Source of the DNA: Nostoc mirabile CHAB5784
Lineage (GTDB): Bacteria; Cyanobacteriota; Cyanobacteriia; Cyanobacteriales; Nostocaceae
DNA: 64,000 bases
Reading direction: 5' to 3'
Assembly: GCF_020829645.1 (NCBI RefSeq)
Contig: NZ_JAIVFS010000015.1
Location: 62,001 to 126,000 of the forward strand
Positions within the stretch are counted from its first letter, which is position 1. Each line of letters begins with the position of its first letter. Shown piece after piece: positions 1 to 7,412 of this stretch. The notes beneath the pieces were generated by a model that did not search any database, was not told where the DNA came from, and worked only from the letters and a program-made list of their open reading frames with translations. The position numbers were made by a program, and so were the translations under genes.

Positions 1-742
1 TAACATCACAGCTTTAGGCGGATTTTCCTCAATTATTTTTGAAAACTTTAAGTTAGAGCAGTTTAGCCAAGTCCGCAACATTAAACTAGAGTTTGAACGG
101 TTCACCACAGGAAATACTCATACTGCCTACATTATTTGTAAGCAGGTGGAAGAAGCGTCCAAACAACTGGGAATTGATTTATCAAAAGCAACTGTTGCTA
201 TATGTGGAGCAACTGGGGATATTGGTAGTGCAGTTACACGCTGGCTAGATGCGAAAACAGATGTTCAAGAACTTCTGCTGATAGCTCGTGATCAAGAACG
301 TCTCAAAGAGTTGCAAGGCGAACTGGGGCGAGGAAAAATTATGGGTTTGACAGAAGCACTGCCCCTAGCTGATGTTGTAGTCTGGGTTGCTAGTATGCCC
401 AGAGGAGTGGAAATTGACCCCACCACTTTGAAACAACCCTGTTTGTTGATTGATGGTGGTTATCCTAAAAACTTAGCAACGAAAATTCAGTATCCTGGTG
501 TACATGTGTTAAATGGTGGAATTGTAGAGCATTCCCTGGATATTGACTGGAAAATTATGAAAATCGTCAATATGGACGTGCCAGCCCGCCAGTTGTTTGC
601 TTGTTTTGCCGAATCAATGCTGCTGGAATTTGAGAAGTTATACACGAACTTTTCGTGGGGACGGAATCAGATTACCGTAGATAAAATGGAACAGATTGGT
701 CGGGTATCAGTAAAACATGGATTTAGACCACTACTGGTTTAA
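1..742 (+). CDS. aar: Long-chain acyl-[acyl-carrier-protein] reductase, C-terminal part (partial at window edge)
   Basis: The open frame runs in from the window edge in frame 2, reading [20 protein letters not shown] before the first internal GTG at 146, so the true start lies upstream. The protein is the cyanobacterial AAR, which reduces acyl-ACP to fatty aldehyde with NADPH in alkane biosynthesis. Visible features are the Rossmann glycine motif [13 protein letters not shown] and the conserved tail with [12 protein letters not shown] and [15 protein letters not shown]. Roughly the last 247 residues are present of about 340 in the family. It is followed after 120 bp by accA, a conserved cyanobacterial neighbourhood in which the aldehyde deformylating oxygenase gene normally lies just upstream (outside the window). 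Identification is confident; the substrate range is family knowledge. Confidence 0.93.
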   Translation, partial: NITALGGFSSIIFENFKLEQFSQVRNIKLEFERFTTGNTHTAYIICKQVEEASKQLGIDLSKATVAICGATGDIGSAVTRWLDAKTDVQELLLIARDQERLKELQGELGRGKIMGLTEALPLADVVVWVASMPRGVEIDPTTLKQPCLLIDGGYPKNLATKIQYPGVHVLNGGIVEHSLDIDWKIMKIVNMDVPARQLFACFAESMLLEFEKLYTNFSWGRNQITVDKMEQIGRVSVKHGFRPLLV

Positions 743-763
743 GAGTTAGTCATTTGTCCTTGG

Positions 764-830
764 TCATTAGTCATTTGTTATTTGCAAAGGACAAAGGACA
801 AAGGACAAAGGACAAAAGACAAAGGATAAA
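764..830. repeat. Heptanucleotide-type short tandem repeat between aar and accA
   Basis: Short degenerate units of the kind AGTCATT and then AAAGGACAA are iterated, with the CAAAGGA heptamer repeated about five times. This is the STRR-type repeat common in heterocystous cyanobacteria. No gene or hairpin function is evident. Confidence 0.7.
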
Positions 831-862
831 TAACTTATAACTCGTAATTGATAACCCCTACG

Positions 863-1843
863 ATGGCAACTACCGAGCGTAAACCGCTACTGTTAGATTT
901 TGAAAAGCCCTTAGCAGAACTAGCAACCCGAATTGATCAAATTCGGCAACTTGCAGAAGAAAATGGTGTCGATGTTTCTGGTCAAATTCGTCAACTAGAA
1001 GCACGCGCTATGCAACTGCGTGAGGAAATTTTCAGTAGTCTATCCCCGTCTCAGCGACTGCAAGTCGCTCGTCATCCGCGTCGCCCTAGTACTCTCGATT
1101 ACATTCAGGCTATTAGTGATGAATGGATGGAATTACATGGCGATCGCTGTGGTGGTGACGATCCGGCTTTAGTTGGTGGTGTCGGTCGTCTGTGTGGGCA
1201 ACCTGTGGTGATGTTAGGTCATCAAAAAGGTCGTGATACCAAAGACAATATTGCCCGTAACTTTGGAATGCCTTACCCTGGCGGCTACCGCAAAGCGATG
1301 CGGTTGATGGAACACGCCAACAAGTTTAGTATGCCAATACTAACTTTTATCGATACGCCAGGAGCTTGGTCTGGAGTAGAAGCAGAACACCAAGGTCAAG
1401 GAGAAGCGATCGCCTACAACTTGCGGGAAATGTTTTGCTTAGATGTACCAATTATCTGCACAGTCATCGGTGAAGGCGGTTCCGGTGGCGCACTCGGTAT
1501 TGGTGTAGGCGATCGCCTACTCATGTTTGAACACTCAGTTTATACCGTCGCCACTCCCGAAGCCTGCGCCGCCATTCTGTGGAAAGATGCTGGCAAAGCT
1601 CCCCAAGCAGCTGTTGCCCTAAAAATTATTTCCCACGACCTGAAAAAGTTGGGAATTATCGACCAAATACTGCCTGAACCCACTGGTGGCGCTCATTCCG
1701 ACCCTTTAAAAGCAGCTACCATTCTCAAGCAAGTGCTGTTGGAAAATTTAGACGAACTCAATCGTTTAACGGCTCCAGAACGCCGTCAACTGCGCTATGA
1801 AAAATTCCGCAAAATTGGCGTTTTTACAGAAGTTGCCCACTAA
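863..1843 (+). CDS. accA: Acetyl-CoA carboxylase carboxyltransferase subunit alpha
   Basis: AccA pairs with AccD to transfer the carboxyl group from carboxybiotin to acetyl-CoA, the committed step of fatty acid synthesis in the cytoplasm. The 326-aa length is normal. The N-terminal helical region ([14 protein letters not shown]) is followed by the crotonase-like core with [37 protein letters not shown] and [16 protein letters not shown] start it at ATG 863 ([10 protein letters not shown]) rather than the in-frame TTG at 848, which adds only five non-conserved residues. Neighbours are acyl-ACP reductase upstream and a short-chain dehydrogenase downstream, so the locus groups fatty acid supply with its reductive use. 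Confidence 0.97.
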   Translation: MATTERKPLLLDFEKPLAELATRIDQIRQLAEENGVDVSGQIRQLEARAMQLREEIFSSLSPSQRLQVARHPRRPSTLDYIQAISDEWMELHGDRCGGDDPALVGGVGRLCGQPVVMLGHQKGRDTKDNIARNFGMPYPGGYRKAMRLMEHANKFSMPILTFIDTPGAWSGVEAEHQGQGEAIAYNLREMFCLDVPIICTVIGEGGSGGALGIGVGDRLLMFEHSVYTVATPEACAAILWKDAGKAPQAAVALKIISHDLKKLGIIDQILPEPTGGAHSDPLKAATILKQVLLENLDELNRLTAPERRQLRYEKFRKIGVFTEVAH

Positions 1844-2196
1844 CAGCGCTGCATAATGATTGATTAGCAGAGCAAAATGCTATAATTGCCTATGTGCTTA
1901 AAGATTTTTAACAATCTAGCCATAGGCATTTGCATGTTTGGTAAATCTACTCAATTTGATTGAGTAACTTTTGTATTATTAAGTAATCTAATTTGAGTGT
2001 ACGGCGTGGTTTTCCAGGCGATGATTTGTTGTCTTCACTGGTAAAACCCACAATATACCGACTATTGCAGTGCATCATAGCAGTTACTTAATGAAAATCA
2101 TCAGATTTTTAGATTCCTTTAATATATCCAAACCGAGAAGTGTGAATAATTGGATGGTAATAGGCTTTGGGAATTGCCAAAAAATTGGGAGACACC
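1844..2196. other. Intergenic region without recognisable gene
   Basis: A 353-bp AT-rich spacer between accA and the dehydrogenase. I see no ORF with coding character, no tRNA and no strong terminator hairpin. It presumably contains the promoter of the downstream gene, but no convincing -35/-10 pair stands out. Confidence 0.5.
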
Positions 2197-2922
2197 ATGA
2201 GTGTTGAGCAAAAACGACGTGCCCTGATTACAGGGGCAAGTAGTGGAATTGGGAAAGCAACGGCTTTAGCTTTTGCCAAAGCCGGAATAGATGTCGCCTT
2301 AGTCAGCCGCTCTTTCGATAAGTTGGAGGCGGTAAGAGAAGCAGTCGAGCATACTGGGGTGGAAGCGAAAGCTTACGCTGTAGATTTAGCGCGGATCTCC
2401 GAAGTAAAAGAAAAGATCCAAGCGATCGCCCTTGACTTTGGTGATATAGACATTCTGGTAAACAGTGCGGGCCTTGCCTATACAGGCACCTTAACCGAAA
2501 CCCTCCTAGAGGGCTGGCAGCAGGTAATTGACTTAAATCTTACCAGCGTGTTTCAGTGCATTGTGGGGATTTTGCCTTCAATGCGCGATCGGGGCACAGG
2601 CACAATTATCAACATCGCCTCCATTGCCGCCAAGCAACCCTTTCCCGGCTGGGGAGCATACAGCGTCAGCAAAGCTGGTTTGATAGCCCTCTCTCAAACC
2701 CTGGCACAAGAAGAACGCGCCCACGGTATTCGTGTCACAGCTATTTGTCCTGGCGCAGTCAATACCGAACTTTGGGACACAGAAACAGTTCATGCCAACT
2801 TAGACCGTTCCAAAATGTTAACCCCGGAAATTGTCGCTCAATCAATTCTCCACACAGTTCTGTTACCACAACAGGCAGTTATTGATGAATTAACCCTGAT
2901 GCCCAGCGCTGGCGCACTCTAA
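2197..2922 (+). CDS. Short-chain dehydrogenase/reductase (SDR, FabG-like)
   Basis: A 241-aa classical SDR, an NAD(P)H-dependent oxidoreductase. The cofactor motif TGASSGIGKATA lies near residue 13, with NSAG of the NNAG class, a catalytic Ser in INIASIAAK, and the YSVSK motif (GAYSVSKAGLIALSQ) supplying Tyr and Lys. PGAVNTELWD is the typical region after the active site. Start: ATG 2197 is preceded by GGGAG at 8-10 bp, a good ribosome site; the upstream TTG at 2167 lacks one. The substrate cannot be read from the sequence. Its position between accA and folE could mean 3-oxoacyl-ACP or pteridine-type substrates, but this is inference. Residue ranges are normal and no damage is visible. Confidence 0.88.
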   Translation: MSVEQKRRALITGASSGIGKATALAFAKAGIDVALVSRSFDKLEAVREAVEHTGVEAKAYAVDLARISEVKEKIQAIALDFGDIDILVNSAGLAYTGTLTETLLEGWQQVIDLNLTSVFQCIVGILPSMRDRGTGTIINIASIAAKQPFPGWGAYSVSKAGLIALSQTLAQEERAHGIRVTAICPGAVNTELWDTETVHANLDRSKMLTPEIVAQSILHTVLLPQQAVIDELTLMPSAGAL

Positions 2923-2963
2923 TTGCAAAGTTAGGAGTTAAAAGTTAGGAATTAGAATTTTTA

Positions 2964-3090
2964 ACTCATAACTCGTGTACAGACGCGATTAATCGCGTCT
3001 CTACTCATAACTCGTGTACAGACGCGATTAATCGCGTCTCTACTCATAACTCGTGTACAGACGCGATTAATCGCGTCTCTACTCATAACT
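2964..3090. repeat. Three tandem 39-bp repeats, each with a 20-bp palindrome
   Basis: A 39-bp unit is repeated three times head to tail plus about 10 bp. Each unit contains the perfect palindrome AGACGCGATTAATCGCGTCT preceded by CTCGTGTAC. A close variant, with GATGAATC in the centre, occurs at 19255-19318. There are no spacers, so it is not a CRISPR array. It sits immediately upstream of folE. Confidence 0.92.
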
Positions 3091-3118
3091 AAATTCAAAC
3101 CATAACCAAGACTCAATC

Positions 3119-3823
3119 ATGACTATTGCTTCCAACGGTTCCAATTCCTCTCAATCGCCTCTGATTCCCGATTTGGCAGAAGCGATAACTCCTAGACCCG
3201 ATCGCAACACCCACAACGGGCGACAAGCCGATGTGTCCGCGCCCAAAGAGGAACATCTGCAGGAAATGAAGGACGCCGTGCGGACACTGATATTGGGAGT
3301 TGGCGAAGACCCCGAACGCGAAGGACTCCTCAAAACACCCAAGCGAGTGGCCGAGGCAATGCGATTTCTTACCAGTGGCTACACCCAATCCCTTGAAGAA
3401 CTCGTTAACGATGCCATCTTTGATGAAGGGCATAGCGAGATGGTACTAGTCCGAGATATTAATTTCTTTAGTTTGTGCGAACACCATATGCTGCCATTTA
3501 TGGGTAGAGCACACGTTGCTTATATCCCCAACCAAAAAGTTGTGGGACTAAGTAAGCTGGCCCGCATTGTTGAGATGTATTCTCGTCGCTTGCAAGTCCA
3601 GGAGAGGTTAACCCGCCAAATTGCCGAAGCAATCCAGACCATTCTGGAACCTCAAGGGGTAGCCGTTGTGATGGAAGCTAGCCACATGTGTATGGTGATG
3701 CGGGGTGTCCAGAAACCAGGTTCTTGGACTGTCACTAGCGCAATGGTTGGTGCATTCCAAGAGGAACACAAAACCCGCGAAGAATTTTTTAGCTTAATTC
3801 GCCATCAATCAGCGTTCTTTTAG
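3119..3823 (+). CDS. folE: GTP cyclohydrolase I
   Basis: FolE converts GTP to dihydroneopterin triphosphate, the first step of folate and pterin synthesis; in cyanobacteria it also feeds biopterin glucoside. The 234-aa protein has a divergent, Pro/Asn-rich N-terminal 50 residues and then the catalytic core. Zinc and active-site elements are visible: [20 protein letters not shown] (Cys and His ligands) and [22 protein letters not shown] (second Cys ligand). The [20 protein letters not shown] helix is typical. Start is ATG 3119; no strong Shine-Dalgarno sequence is seen. The repeat block at 2964-3090 lies 28 bp upstream and probably separates it from the dehydrogenase transcript. Confidence 0.97.
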   Translation: MTIASNGSNSSQSPLIPDLAEAITPRPDRNTHNGRQADVSAPKEEHLQEMKDAVRTLILGVGEDPEREGLLKTPKRVAEAMRFLTSGYTQSLEELVNDAIFDEGHSEMVLVRDINFFSLCEHHMLPFMGRAHVAYIPNQKVVGLSKLARIVEMYSRRLQVQERLTRQIAEAIQTILEPQGVAVVMEASHMCMVMRGVQKPGSWTVTSAMVGAFQEEHKTREEFFSLIRHQSAFF

Positions 3824-3824
3824 G

Positions 3825-3944
3825 GAATGGGGAATGGGGAGTGGGGAGTGGGGAATGGGGGATGGGGCATTAGTTATTCTTTCTCCCCTGTTTCCCCTGC
3901 TTCCCCTGCTTCCCCTGCTCCCTCATTCCCTACTCCCTACTCTC
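3825..3944. repeat. G-rich/C-rich minisatellite pair that can form a hairpin
   Basis: Units of GGGGAATGGGGAGT on the left and CCCCTGCTTCCCC then CTCCCTACTCC on the right are roughly inverted copies, separating convergent folE and trpF. The same family recurs at 21906-22020 and 25277-25385. The right end overlaps the last codons of trpF. It may act as a bidirectional terminator structure, which is inference. Confidence 0.75.
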
Positions 3945-4562
3945 CAATTTCTCAAACAACTTGGCTACTTTATCTAAATCTTTATCTCCAGGTGCGCGTT
4001 CTACACCACTAGATAAATCAACGCCACTAGGATTAACCTGACTTAAAGCTTCCACAATATTATCTGCTGTTAGTCCCCCAGCTAAAAACCAAGGGCAATT
4101 GGGGTTAAATTGCTCTAGCATTGTCCAATCTAAGGTTTTGCCTGTACCACCAAGTTGTTCGGGATGGTAAGCATCAAGTAGTAAAGTATCTACGTAATTT
4201 GTGTAATTAGCTGCTGTGTCAAGATGCTCAAGACTCCGAACTCTCAATGCTTTAATAATTTCGACATTGGGTAAAGCTTGACGTAATTGGTAGCAAAAAT
4301 CTGGTAATTCATCTCCGTGTAACTGGACACCAGTCAACCCAGAATCAACAACTATCTGACTGATTTCGGGGATACTAGCGTTGGCAAAAACACCAATTGT
4401 GTCAATATTAGCCGGGAGTTTTGCTACTGCTGCCCGAATTTGGAATGTAGTTACGTAGCGAGGTGAGGTTGGCACACAAATAAATCCTAGTGCCGTTGCG
4501 CCCAGAGAGGCGATCGCTATAGACTGCTGTGGTTGAGTGATGCCGCAAATTTTAACGCGCAT
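3930..4562 (-). CDS. trpF: Phosphoribosylanthranilate isomerase
   Basis: TrpF performs the Amadori rearrangement of N-(5-phosphoribosyl)anthranilate in tryptophan synthesis. The 210-aa (beta/alpha)8 barrel begins [10 protein letters not shown] with the catalytic Cys at residue 5-6, continues with [48 protein letters not shown] with the catalytic Asp, and ends in [11 protein letters not shown] and [21 protein letters not shown], the phosphate-binding loops. Length is normal. It is transcribed toward folE and away from psaK. The last codons lie in the C-rich minisatellite, so the extreme C-terminus (FEKLESRE) may be partly repeat-derived. Confidence 0.96.
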   Translation of the reverse strand: MRVKICGITQPQQSIAIASLGATALGFICVPTSPRYVTTFQIRAAVAKLPANIDTIGVFANASIPEISQIVVDSGLTGVQLHGDELPDFCYQLRQALPNVEIIKALRVRSLEHLDTAANYTNYVDTLLLDAYHPEQLGGTGKTLDWTMLEQFNPNCPWFLAGGLTADNIVEALSQVNPSGVDLSSGVERAPGDKDLDKVAKLFEKLESRE

Positions 4563-4641
4563 GAAAATTTAACAAATTTAAAATAATCATCAAGAAAGTC
4601 TAAACTATCCGAAAAACTTTTGTGCCTTGGTAATTTTATAA

Positions 4642-4680
4642 TTTTGTAGGTCTACATTTATTTTGTAGGTCTACATTTTA
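4642..4680 (+). promoter_or_regulatory. Tandem 19-bp palindromic repeat upstream of psaK
   Basis: The unit TTTTGTAGGTCTACATTTA is present twice in direct tandem, and each copy holds the dyad TGTAG-GT-CTACA. The second copy runs into AGGAG, the psaK ribosome site. The dyad spacing does not fit the NtcA consensus GTA-N8-TAC. A pair of operator sites or 5'UTR stems is plausible but unproven. Confidence 0.45.
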
Positions 4681-4692
4681 GGAGACAAAAGC

Positions 4693-4947
4693 TTGATTTC
4701 ATCTATTTTACTAGCAGCAGCTGCAACTGTTCCCGCAACACCTGCGTGGAATCCTACAGTAGGCATCATCATCAGCATCAGTAGCTTAGTAATTCTTTTG
4801 CTAAGTACTAGGATTGAAAAACCCCTAGTTGGCCCCAAGTTCCCTATCCTGCCCGTCAGTATTCCAACATTCGTTGCAGCGATGGCTTTTGGTCATATTA
4901 TCGGCATTGGCATCGTTTTAGGACTGACTAATATCGGTCGTCTGTAG
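4693..4947 (+). CDS. psaK: Photosystem I reaction centre subunit PsaK
   Basis: PsaK is a small peripheral two-helix subunit of photosystem I in the thylakoid membrane, involved in binding chlorophyll and coupling antenna complexes. The 84-aa product starts at TTG 4693 with AGGAG about 9 bp before it; there is no nearby ATG. The sequence shows [20 protein letters not shown] as the first hydrophobic helix, a short charged loop ([11 protein letters not shown]), and the signature [25 protein letters not shown] as the second helix. Nostoc-type genomes often have more than one psaK copy, and the divergent loop suggests this could be the inducible paralogue, which is inference. A tandem dyad lies just upstream. 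Confidence 0.9.
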   Translation: MISSILLAAAATVPATPAWNPTVGIIISISSLVILLLSTRIEKPLVGPKFPILPVSIPTFVAAMAFGHIIGIGIVLGLTNIGRL

Positions 4948-5011
4948 TTTTGCGATGATCGTGGCGTTATAAATAATGCCGCGATCAATACAAAATTCCT
5001 AAAAACGATTT

Positions 5012-5212
5012 TGGTTCTTTCTCTAGCAAAATAACTCATGAGCATTAGCCAGTCAGCCTCCGTGTAGTCACTCTAACTGAGGTGGGAAATATTAACCTTC
5101 CCCTTGAGGGACGATAGCTACTTCATCAACGGAGGATTTATATGGCTTTAGAAACGGGATTAATCCTTTCTGTAAGGCTTATGTAAGTTAATTTATGCAA
5201 GAGAAAGAACCA
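5012..5212. repeat. 201-bp inverted-repeat-bounded element upstream of the site-2 protease
   Basis: TGGTTCTTTCTC at 5012-5023 is matched by its exact complement GAGAAAGAACCA at 5201-5212, and similarity extends several bases inward. No target duplication is seen. The element contains the mini-ORF at 5142. It could be a mobile-element relic or a long-range RNA fold. Confidence 0.55.
5142..5186 (+). CDS. Possible 14-codon mini-ORF with strong ribosome site
   Basis: ATG at 5142 is preceded by GGAGG at about 7 bp and reads MALETGLILSVRLM before a stop. The ribosome site is stronger than that of most genes nearby. I recognise no family. It may be the truncated start of a lost gene, a leader peptide, or chance. 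Confidence 0.25.
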   Translation: MALETGLILSVRLM

Positions 5213-5575
5213 TGATGTCATCAATGTTATCGAAAGAGAATACATGCGTCAGTCGTCAGAATTCAGTTGGGTATTCTCTACGACTGGCGGATGAATAAGC
5301 GGCGTTTTTGCACCCCCACTAAATCAAAGATGGCGACAAGGAGACAAGAGGTGAGAACTTGCAACAAGTCTTTCCCCTTGTCCCCAATGCCCCATTCCCC
5401 ATTCCCCATTCCCCACTTCAGAGCTTTGCTCACAGGCATTAATTGTCTATCTTAGAAATAAGAGCATTTCGTAACTCGACACTATCGAATTGATGCTCAG
5501 AAATATATGTATAAGTATATACGCGAATATTGCAGTATAGGAACTACTGGCGATATCTAGTTTTAGGACAATGTA

Positions 5576-6772
5576 ATGCAAACAAATTGGAAAATTGGCT
5601 CTTTATTTGGAATTCCCCTGTTTCTAGACCCGTTATGGTTTGTGATTTTAGGGTTGGCAACTCTCAACTTTGGGGTAGCTTATCAGGAATGGGGGCCTGT
5701 TATAGCTTGGAGTGCTGGAATAGTTATGGCACTGTTGCTATTTGGTTCGGTGTTGCTACATGAGTTGGGTCACAGCTTGGTAGCCCGATCGCAAGGCATT
5801 AAAGTTAATTCAATTACCCTATTTCTGTTTGGCGGGATTGCTGCTATTGAAGAAGAATCTAAAACTCCTTTCAAAGCTTTTCAAGTAGCGATCGCTGGCC
5901 CTTTGGTGAGTATCATACTATTTGTCCTACTGCGTCTGGGAGCTATTGTGATACCTGATACTAGTCCACTCAGTGTCATGGTCGGAGATTTGGCGAGAAT
6001 TAACTTGGTGGTGGCTCTATTTAACCTGATTCCTGGCTTACCTCTAGATGGAGGGCAAGTGTTAAAAGCAGCACTATGGAAAATTACAGGTAATCGTTTT
6101 CAAGCCGTACACTGGGCTGCAAAGGCTGGGCAAATTTTGGGTTATGGTGCGATCGCTTTGGGATTTGTTGTAGATTTCTTGACAAGAGAGTTAGTAGCTG
6201 GTTTGTGGATTGCGCTATTAGGTTGGTTTGCTGTCCGCAACGCTAACAGCTATGACAACATGACTACATTGCAAGAAAGCCTACTTAAAGTTGTGGCGGC
6301 TGATGCGATGACTCGTGACTTTCGGGTAATTGATGCTGATCAGACATTGCGATCCTTTGCCGATTTATACCTATTGGAAACCGTTCCCTCACAGATTTAT
6401 TTTGCTGCTTCTGATGGACGTTACCGGGGTCTAGTTTCCATTGACGATTTTCGTTTAATTGAAAGGAGTGAATGGGAAACCCAAACCTTACACAGCATTG
6501 TGCATTCCTTGACAGAAATACCCACTGTTGCTGAAGCAACAACGATAGCTGAGGTAATTAACAAACTAGAAAATGAGCAGTTACCTCGAATTACCGTACT
6601 TTCTCCGGCTGGTGCTGTAGCTGGTGTAATTGACCGGGGTGATATTGTGCGGACGTTGGCACAAAAGTTAAATTTGCGGATAACTGATGCTGAAATTAAG
6701 CGCATCAAAGAAGAAGGTAGCTATCCGCCTGGGTTGCAACTGGGAGTCATAGCGAAATCCACTGCAAATTAA
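5576..6772 (+). CDS. Site-2 protease (S2P/M50 metalloprotease) with C-terminal CBS domains
   Basis: This 398-aa intramembrane zinc protease carries HELGH at residues 62-66 in a hydrophobic helix and the second motif NLIPGLPLDGG near residues 150-160, whose Asp completes the zinc site. The N-terminal ~220 residues contain about six hydrophobic segments. The C-terminal half holds two CBS-type repeats (around VVAADAMTRDFRVIDADQTL and EIPTVAEATTIAEVINKLEN), which commonly bind adenylates and regulate the protease. Cyanobacterial relatives are stress-responsive S2P homologues that may release membrane-bound regulators; no anti-sigma partner is adjacent here. ATG 5576 gives the conserved opening WKIGSLFGIPLFLDPLWF. 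A 628-bp upstream region has repeats but no gene. Confidence 0.93.
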   Translation: MQTNWKIGSLFGIPLFLDPLWFVILGLATLNFGVAYQEWGPVIAWSAGIVMALLLFGSVLLHELGHSLVARSQGIKVNSITLFLFGGIAAIEEESKTPFKAFQVAIAGPLVSIILFVLLRLGAIVIPDTSPLSVMVGDLARINLVVALFNLIPGLPLDGGQVLKAALWKITGNRFQAVHWAAKAGQILGYGAIALGFVVDFLTRELVAGLWIALLGWFAVRNANSYDNMTTLQESLLKVVAADAMTRDFRVIDADQTLRSFADLYLLETVPSQIYFAASDGRYRGLVSIDDFRLIERSEWETQTLHSIVHSLTEIPTVAEATTIAEVINKLENEQLPRITVLSPAGAVAGVIDRGDIVRTLAQKLNLRITDAEIKRIKEEGSYPPGLQLGVIAKSTAN

Positions 6773-6810
6773 GCGTCACAAGTTTGTCATAGTTTTGCAA
6801 TAGATACTTA

Positions 6811-6846
6811 ACTCATCCCCCGGCTTCAAGCCGGGGGATTTCGAGT
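6811..6846. repeat. IS200/IS605-end-like imperfect hairpin
   Basis: ACTC...GAGT flanks a strong inner stem CCCCCGGCTTCAAGCCGGGGG. The layout outer stem - TCATCCC - loop - GGGATTTC - outer stem resembles the subterminal hairpins recognised by TnpA of the IS200/IS605 family. It lies directly after the protease gene and could also serve as its terminator, though no T-run follows. No tnpA or tnpB is present. Confidence 0.5.
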
Positions 6847-6936
6847 CATTAGTCATTAGTTATTAGTCATTAGTAATTATACCCAATTTATCGTGCTAAA
6901 CAATACTAATGACTAATGACCACTGACTAATGACTA

Positions 6937-6982
6937 AGACGGCGAACGGCGATTCATCCCATCTCTAGAAGAAATGGGCTTT
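6937..6982. repeat. Second IS200/IS605-end-like hairpin
   Basis: AGACGGCGA at the left pairs with TCGCCGTCT at the right; the inner arms CCCAT and ATGGG, with TTCATCCC and GGGCTTTCTC, match the arrangement in the hairpin at 6811. It is interpreted as a solo transposon end or MITE-like remnant. Confidence 0.5.
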
Positions 6983-7033
6983 CTCGCCGTCTTTCTGTAA
7001 CGTGAAACTAGAGTGAGTTACGCTTTCGCTGAT

Positions 7034-7225
7034 GTTGGCAACGAATGTTTCAACGTTGGTAACAAAAACTTCGATGCTAGCAACAAATGCTTAAACGTTT
7101 GTAACAAATGCTTCAATGCAGGCAACAAATGTTCAAATATTTCCCACAAATGCTTAAACATTCGCAATAAATGTTTAAGCATTTGCAACAAATGCTTCGA
7201 TGTTAGTAACAAATATTTCAACGTT
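7034..7225. repeat. Nine degenerate tandem 21-bp repeats
   Basis: The period is exactly 21 bp, with a core AACAAATGCTTCAA in each unit and variable flanks. Because 21 is a multiple of three, both strands show repetitive open frames (heptads such as VCNKCFN on plus and LKHLLQT on minus). I regard these as by-products, not genes. The array ends in TATAGTACTTACGCAAA at 7226, a solo copy of the terminal repeat found in the elements at 45497, 59888 and 61777. Confidence 0.85.
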
Positions 7226-7310
7226 TATAGTACTTACGCAAATTTCCCGGATTTTCGTCATTGCAAGCGGAGCGATCGCACAGGTGTTGCGACTACACTT
7301 AGTAACATTC

Positions 7311-7400
7311 GGTGCAGTAAACAACGATTTAGGACAAAAGCAAAAAGCACTCGATTACATCAACCAAGCTTTGCCCCTTTTGCATCCTGTAGGCGATCGC
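7311..7400 (+). pseudogene. Relic of one tetratricopeptide repeat of a TPR/CHAT-type protein
   Basis: Thirty codons read GAVNNDLGQKQKALDYINQ followed by ALPLLHPVGDR. This closely follows the kinesin-light-chain type TPR consensus (YNDLGQKQKALDYYNQALPL) seen in large cyanobacterial TPR-CHAT proteins. The surrounding frame has no coherent coding sequence and no start. It lies against the 3' end of the convergent caspase-WD40 gene, so a lost conflict-type gene once stood here. Confidence 0.6.
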
Positions 7401-7412
7401 TTCTGTGCCAAC

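Noticed and set aside
2964..3090. CRISPR array
   Set aside because: Repeats are contiguous without unique spacers, and no cas genes are in the window.
4642..4680. NtcA-binding site before psaK
   Set aside because: The dyad is GTA-N4-TAC rather than GTA-N8-TAC.
5267..5455. 62-codon ORF upstream of the site-2 protease
   Set aside because: Its C-terminal half is translation of CCCCATTCCCCATT repeats.
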